Origin: Legionellales bacterium
GTDB lineage: Bacteria > Pseudomonadota > Gammaproteobacteria > WLWR01
Length of the DNA: 18,558 nucleotides
Assembly (NCBI GenBank): GCA_012103495.1
Contig: WLWR01000009.1
Location: 1-18,558, forward strand
Direction: 5' to 3'
Below are positions 15,231 through 18,558 of the stretch, piece after piece (the stretch's first letter is position 1; every line of letters begins with the position of its first letter). The translations under genes and the position numbers were made by a program. The notes under the pieces are model-generated. The model saw only the letters and a program-made list of their open reading frames with translations. It had not been told where the DNA came from and made no database searches.

Positions 15231-16676
15231 TTAGCGTGTCGGGATGTCAGCAATCCTTGAATCCTCTGGCTCTTCCACCACCAAAAGACTTTGCTGTTCA
15301 TCAATCGCCTCTGTGCGATTTCTTGCAAACATTCCCGTCGAAGAAACTTGACCTTGACCGGCCGCTTGCTTTGTCTTCTCCTGGTAATGGGTATAAGTCA
15401 AATAAGAAATAGCCAAGCCAAACCCAACCAAAATCAACGTTGGATTAAAAAGACTGGCCAATACGGCAAACGGCATAAATACCATACGAAATTTCAACAT
15501 GGCAGCATCAAATTTCTCAAACTTTGTGGCCATAGACATTCCTTCAGTCAGAGACGATGCACTTTGCTGAGAACGTATGCCATAGTAAACTCCCACAATA
15601 GCAGCAAGAACAATCACACTTGCCACAACCGATGCCACAACCGGATCTACCAATAAAAGACCATAGCCAGACGTTGCCATGTTTGACCACAGTTGCGTCA
15701 AACAATCAAAAGTCATGATGGTCATGGTACTCACCGAACAAGCTAAATAAGCTCCTCGCAGGGCTTTTTCCATTTGCTTCACATGAAGAGACGTTTCTCC
15801 TTGACTCACTGTCCATTTCAAATAACCACACATGAGCCCCACCACCAAGGTGGTGATCCAAAAATAAGGATCGGTCGCTAAATTCAGAATGATATCACTG
15901 GCGCCCACATTCATCGCCAGCGTTTTACCGTTGAAATAAGATGCAAAAGTCCAATAAAACAAAGCGCCGGTCGCGGTGATTCGCGCCGCATCACGCAGAC
16001 CACTCACGGCAATCACCAACAAGTCTGCAAACTTCGCAGAAGATTGCAACCGGTTCGGCATCCATTTTATAATTAAACTTCCTAACACCATTGTTGCAGC
16101 GATGGGAGCCAACAAAATCCAATCAGGAGAGTCCAACCCTGCTGCTAACACAACCCCTAACGCTGACCACAAACTGTAGTTGACATACAAAGGGTGGTGG
16201 ACTTTTTTAAGAATATAAGGTGGTGGTGGAGCAAAGGAAAATTTGAATTGTTGCTCTACATCATCAATCGACAGAGTTAAGTTGACAAAGCCATGTTTTT
16301 CAAAGGAGAAAGGTAGAGCAAAGGAAAGTTTGAATTGCCGATCTACACCACCTATACACAGAGTTAAAATGATTTGATTCGGTGAAATTGTTTGTACACT
16401 TTTAAGCGCAGACTGTTGAGTGTCTGGTTGACCATCCAAGGGCTCTTGATCGTTTTCAGCGGTTAAATCTAATTGTTGTTCTTCTATCACCGGTGATACT
16501 AGGTCATCAGACGAAAATACACACTCCTCTGTGCTTGCATCAGAACTTAAAACACGCACATGCCAGTTTTTTACTGCTGTCTGTTGAGTGATTTCACCTT
16601 CTATATCCTGGTGAACTGGGCTCTGCTCGCCTTTGGCTGGTAGTCCTTGAGTACTTGATGAATAGCTAACTGTCAT
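15231..16676 (-). CDS. Hypothetical polytopic membrane protein with tandem internal repeat, 481 aa
   Basis: I do not recognise a family. Residues 1-100 are acidic, polar and probably disordered. Residues ~103-120 (ILTLCIGGVDRQFKLSFA) and ~132-149 (NLTLSIDDVEQQFKFSFA) are two copies of one beta-rich motif, 29 residues apart. From ~165 on there are seven or eight hydrophobic helices (around 168-186, 187-206, 231-249, 271-288, 308-327, 344-366, 397-430), and then a polar acidic tail ending EEPEDSRIADIPTR. There is no signal peptide before the soluble N-terminal part, so the first ~160 residues are probably cytoplasmic. ATG 16676 is preceded by AAGAGA at 5 bases. A 121-bp gap separates it from putP and a 281-bp gap from the LRR gene. 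Transporter, scaffold or secreted effector are all possible. Confidence 0.75.
   Translation of the reverse strand: MTVSYSSSTQGLPAKGEQSPVHQDIEGEITQQTAVKNWHVRVLSSDASTEECVFSSDDLVSPVIEEQQLDLTAENDQEPLDGQPDTQQSALKSVQTISPNQIILTLCIGGVDRQFKLSFALPFSFEKHGFVNLTLSIDDVEQQFKFSFAPPPPYILKKVHHPLYVNYSLWSALGVVLAAGLDSPDWILLAPIAATMVLGSLIIKWMPNRLQSSAKFADLLVIAVSGLRDAARITATGALFYWTFASYFNGKTLAMNVGASDIILNLATDPYFWITTLVVGLMCGYLKWTVSQGETSLHVKQMEKALRGAYLACSVSTMTIMTFDCLTQLWSNMATSGYGLLLVDPVVASVVASVIVLAAIVGVYYGIRSQQSASSLTEGMSMATKFEKFDAAMLKFRMVFMPFAVLASLFNPTLILVGFGLAISYLTYTHYQEKTKQAAGQGQVSSTGMFARNRTEAIDEQQSLLVVEEPEDSRIADIPTR
16231..16372. repeat. Tandem 87-bp duplication inside the membrane-protein gene
   Basis: Bases 16231-16285 and 16318-16372 align without gaps at 44 of 55 positions, both beginning GCAAAGGAAA and sharing ACAGAGTTAA. 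The period is 87 bp, exactly 29 codons, so the duplication is in frame and encodes the two beta-rich motifs. Confidence 0.8.
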
Positions 16677-16957
16677 ATTGTCTCTTGGATGACTTCAATC
16701 GCGCTCAATTTAATCATGATCCACCAAAAATACAAGACCCTTTATGTTAACATTTTGTTAATGGGGAAATTGCTATTTAAACACTTGGTTAACCGCATTA
16801 AATGCTTAACTTGTTAAGGTCAATAACGGTTCAAGATCCTTGTATCCATCCTACACATGCGGGAAGTGTGTCTGACTGGAAAATAGAGTACAGTATGAAG
16901 CTACTAATTTTGCCACATCAGGTGGAATTTCATGAACCTGTTCTATGATGATCTCTG
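16677..16957. other. Intergenic region with repeated GTTAA half-sites and a mini-ORF
   Basis: This region separates the LRR gene from the membrane-protein gene. Between 16746 and 16818 it contains five GTTAA/TTAAC half-sites: GTTAAC at 16746, GTTAA at 16757, the 8-bp palindrome GGTTAACC at 16787-16794, and TTAAC (16806) with GTTAA (16813) forming CTTAAC-TT-GTTAAG. They lie 70-140 bp upstream of the membrane-protein start, a usual place for an operator. A weak promoter (TTGTAT - 17 bp - TAAATT, minus strand) is visible closer to the gene. The part nearer the LRR gene holds the coupled mini-ORF described separately. Confidence 0.45.
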
Positions 16958-16961
16958 TCAT
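16851..16961 (-). CDS. Mini-ORF (36 aa) coupled to the LRR gene, F-box-like motif
   Basis: The ATG at 16961 overlaps the TGA of the LRR gene (ATGA, 16958-16961), so it would be translationally coupled. The peptide contains VHEIPPDVAKLVASYC, which resembles the first half of an F-box (hydrophobic-P-x-E/D-V-x-x-L/I-V-x-x-Y). It ends at a TAG after 36 codons, too short for a whole F-box of about 45 residues. It may be the broken C-terminal part of the LRR gene or simply chance. Low confidence. Confidence 0.25.
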   Translation of the reverse strand: MTEIIIEQVHEIPPDVAKLVASYCTLFSSQTHFPHV

Positions 16962-17628
16962 ATATTCATATGAATTTTGTTGTAATTTTTTTGTAACGCT
17001 ATCGGCAATTGATCAAAGTGTACGCCTAAAAATTCTTTAACCCTAGAAAACTCATGTATAAATATTAATTCAATTTTTTCAGATTGCATGGTCTCAACAC
17101 CACAATTTGTCAGCTCTAATTGTTTTAACTTTTGAAAACATTGACTCCACGTTTTAATCTTTTGATCCGATATGTTATTCACAGCACTGTTTGCAAAACT
17201 AAGACTCATGACATTAGGAAAAACACGACCCAATACTTGAATTTGATATTCCGACATTCTCTCCAGATGATTGTCTGTGATATTAAGACATAGGACCTTG
17301 GGAAAAGCTTTTCCCAAAGCAGCAATCTCATCTATGGACAACCCAGAAAGTGAGCTGCCTGTCCAGCCCAGCCCAGCGTTGTCACTCTAGGAAAAGCATG
17401 ACCAAGCTCTCTCAATCTCGAACATGTTATCCACAATGAATCACACGTCACGATGCTCAATGTGGTTACCTTTAAAAAAATCCTACCCATCTGTTTAAGT
17501 TCGGCTGACGTCCACTCATGTAGTTTCGTTCCAATCAACACCAATGTTGTAATTTGCAGGTAAGCAATGGAATCGTCTTTTTGTTCATTTGCTAGAATAG
17601 TCGTTAATTTTTGTTTATTAAGTTTCAT
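16958..17628 (-). pseudogene. Leucine-rich-repeat protein gene split by a frameshift
   Basis: Two overlapping frames, 17332-17628 (98 aa, ATG start) and 16958-17341 (127 aa, apparent TTG start), together encode one LRR protein. The repeat has a strict 28-residue period with consensus L-G-x-x-F-P-x-V-x-x-L-x-I followed by an x-L-x-x-M-S-x-x-x-I type helix; examples are LGHAFPRVTTL, LGKAFPKVLCLNI and LGRVFPNVMSLSF. About six repeats are present. The frame changes within a 5-bp tandem repeat (17363-17376). Removing one 5-bp unit joins the frames, gives a 221-aa protein and restores the 28-residue spacing exactly. The gene is therefore either a recent pseudogene or phase-variable. LRRs bind proteins; similar repeats occur in effectors of host-associated bacteria, but no secretion signal is evident. 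The ribosome-binding site is weak (GGTGA 12 bases upstream). Confidence 0.8.
17363..17376 (-). repeat. Pentanucleotide tandem repeat (CTGGG, 2.8 copies) at the LRR frameshift
   Basis: On the coding (minus) strand the sequence is CTGGGCTGGGCTGG. Gain or loss of one 5-bp unit changes the reading frame of the LRR gene. It lies exactly where the two halves of the gene must be joined. Confidence 0.85.
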
Positions 17629-17725
17629 TTCATCAAATAGTCACCCACGAAGCATATCTATTCAGCACAGTTGACGCGAACAGCCATCTTCAGCGAATAA
17701 TTACAAAGGGAGGCATGCTAAACCA

Positions 17726-18511
17726 TTAGCTATTAGGATACAACGACTGTGTGATAGAAGTTATCGTATCTTGTTCGGTGGCAACATTTAAATAATGCGC
17801 TAAAGCTTGCGCCAATTTAATCACTGGACCTACTTGCTGTTCCATGGCGGTAACAGTCATCACAAAAGCACTGGCAGCTAACCAGATTGTCTTTTTGGAA
17901 GCCGGCAACTCTTTAGCAACCGATTGTCTTGTGGTCAATGTTGCATCGGTCTCAATGTCTGCCCAAAATTCATCTTGGGTAACTTCTAAATCAAACTGAC
18001 GCCCATTCTCTGATGTATCAACAGTCGTATTTTGTGTTGTCGATGATGCTCCACTCATGCGACAAGTGATGTTTTTGGTAACATCCCATGCCGCTGTCTC
18101 TTCAGTAGCAGCATGGGTTATTTGTTGCTCATTAGCAGAGCAGTTGCTGTGTTGAGAAACAACTTTCTTCGAGTGGCCAAATTGTTTTGGCTGCGCCAAT
18201 TCCAAAGAGAGGGTTTCTGATTCTCTCAGTTGTTGCTTGGATTTGGCCGATGCCGCAGCTTGAGCATCTTTCTCCATTGCTGCACGTTGCAATCGGTCAA
18301 AATCGTAGGCTTGCCAAGCCGCTTCTTTTTCTAACCATATCTCTTGCTGCCAAACCATCCACCCACAATCCAGCTCACTGTGCCCAGAACCATCGTCACC
18401 GCCCCCTTCATTGTCAGTTTCCTCTTTTAATGGACGCGCCGCATGCTGGTAACCACACCAACATGAATCAAATAAACATATTTTGGTAGATTGGTGATGA
18501 GAATCCGTCAT
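17726..18511 (-). CDS. Hypothetical protein with one C-terminal membrane segment, ~261 aa
   Basis: I do not recognise a family. The N-terminal part is rich in Cys, His, Asp and Gly (ICLFDSCWCGYQH, then an acidic GGGDDGSG stretch). It is followed by a charged helix (QQEIWLEKEAAWQAYDFDRLQRAAMEKDAQAAASAKSK, about 55-95) likely to be a coiled coil. The middle is polar and Ser/Thr-rich. A single hydrophobic segment WLAASAFVMTVTAM lies near residues 210-223, followed by an amphipathic helix (VGPVIKLAQALAHYLNVA). I chose ATG 18511 because GGATGG lies 7 bases upstream; ATG 18535 (8 residues longer) has no ribosome-binding site. It is 97 bases upstream of the LRR gene on the same strand. A tail-anchored or secreted membrane-interacting protein is possible. 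Confidence 0.65.
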   Translation of the reverse strand: MTDSHHQSTKICLFDSCWCGYQHAARPLKEETDNEGGGDDGSGHSELDCGWMVWQQEIWLEKEAAWQAYDFDRLQRAAMEKDAQAAASAKSKQQLRESETLSLELAQPKQFGHSKKVVSQHSNCSANEQQITHAATEETAAWDVTKNITCRMSGASSTTQNTTVDTSENGRQFDLEVTQDEFWADIETDATLTTRQSVAKELPASKKTIWLAASAFVMTVTAMEQQVGPVIKLAQALAHYLNVATEQDTITSITQSLYPNS

Positions 18512-18558
18512 AAAAAAACCATCCACATGAATCATGTTAAAAGAAAAATTTACGCCCC

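Overview
The window looks like part of a gammaproteobacterial chromosome with moderately low GC. The ubiquinone genes (ubiE-ubiJ-ubiB plus a Coq7-type hydroxylase) and a lysine-rich histone H1-like protein fit the Legionellales/Coxiellaceae and relatives, as does a right-hand flank of unrecognised leucine-rich-repeat and membrane proteins that resemble host-associated lineages. The taxonomic placement is an inference from gene content only.

Layout. (1) 1-1605 (+): a TPR protein with a C-terminal methyltransferase domain, truncated by the window start. (2) 1598-2878 (-): an unrecognised 426-aa protein, overlapping the TPR gene tail to tail. (3) 2986-7789 (-): a compact, overlapping, same-strand cluster, in transcription order ubiE, ubiJ, ubiB, a 62-codon ORF, tatC and an alpha/beta hydrolase. 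No tatA or tatB is seen, and the TatC lacks two conserved glutamates. (4) 7890-8402 (-): a small lysine-rich coiled-coil, H1-like protein. The AT-rich DNA upstream carries a textbook CRP-type palindrome and a perfect 15-bp inverted repeat. (5) 8680-10751 (-): fumC followed by coq7. (6) 10884-13631 (+): parC followed by a membrane protein with a bacterial PH domain. (7) 13628-15109 (-): a PutP sodium/proline symporter with a visible promoter. (8) 15231-18535 (-): an accessory block with a polytopic membrane protein containing a tandem internal duplication, a leucine-rich-repeat gene split by a frameshift in a pentanucleotide repeat, and an unrecognised protein with one C-terminal membrane segment.

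Functionally, the centre is aerobic energy metabolism and housekeeping: ubiquinone synthesis (UbiE methylation, UbiJ scaffold, UbiB atypical kinase, Coq7 hydroxylation), fumarase, Tat export, topoisomerase IV and proline uptake. The left and right accessory genes have no recognisable enzymatic domains and may be lineage-specific surface or effector proteins. No rRNA, tRNA, CRISPR array or intact insertion sequence was seen. The most notable signals are the 28-residue LRR periodicity restored exactly by removing one 5-bp repeat unit, the unusual TatC with its missing partners, and the structured AT-rich region upstream of the H1-like gene.
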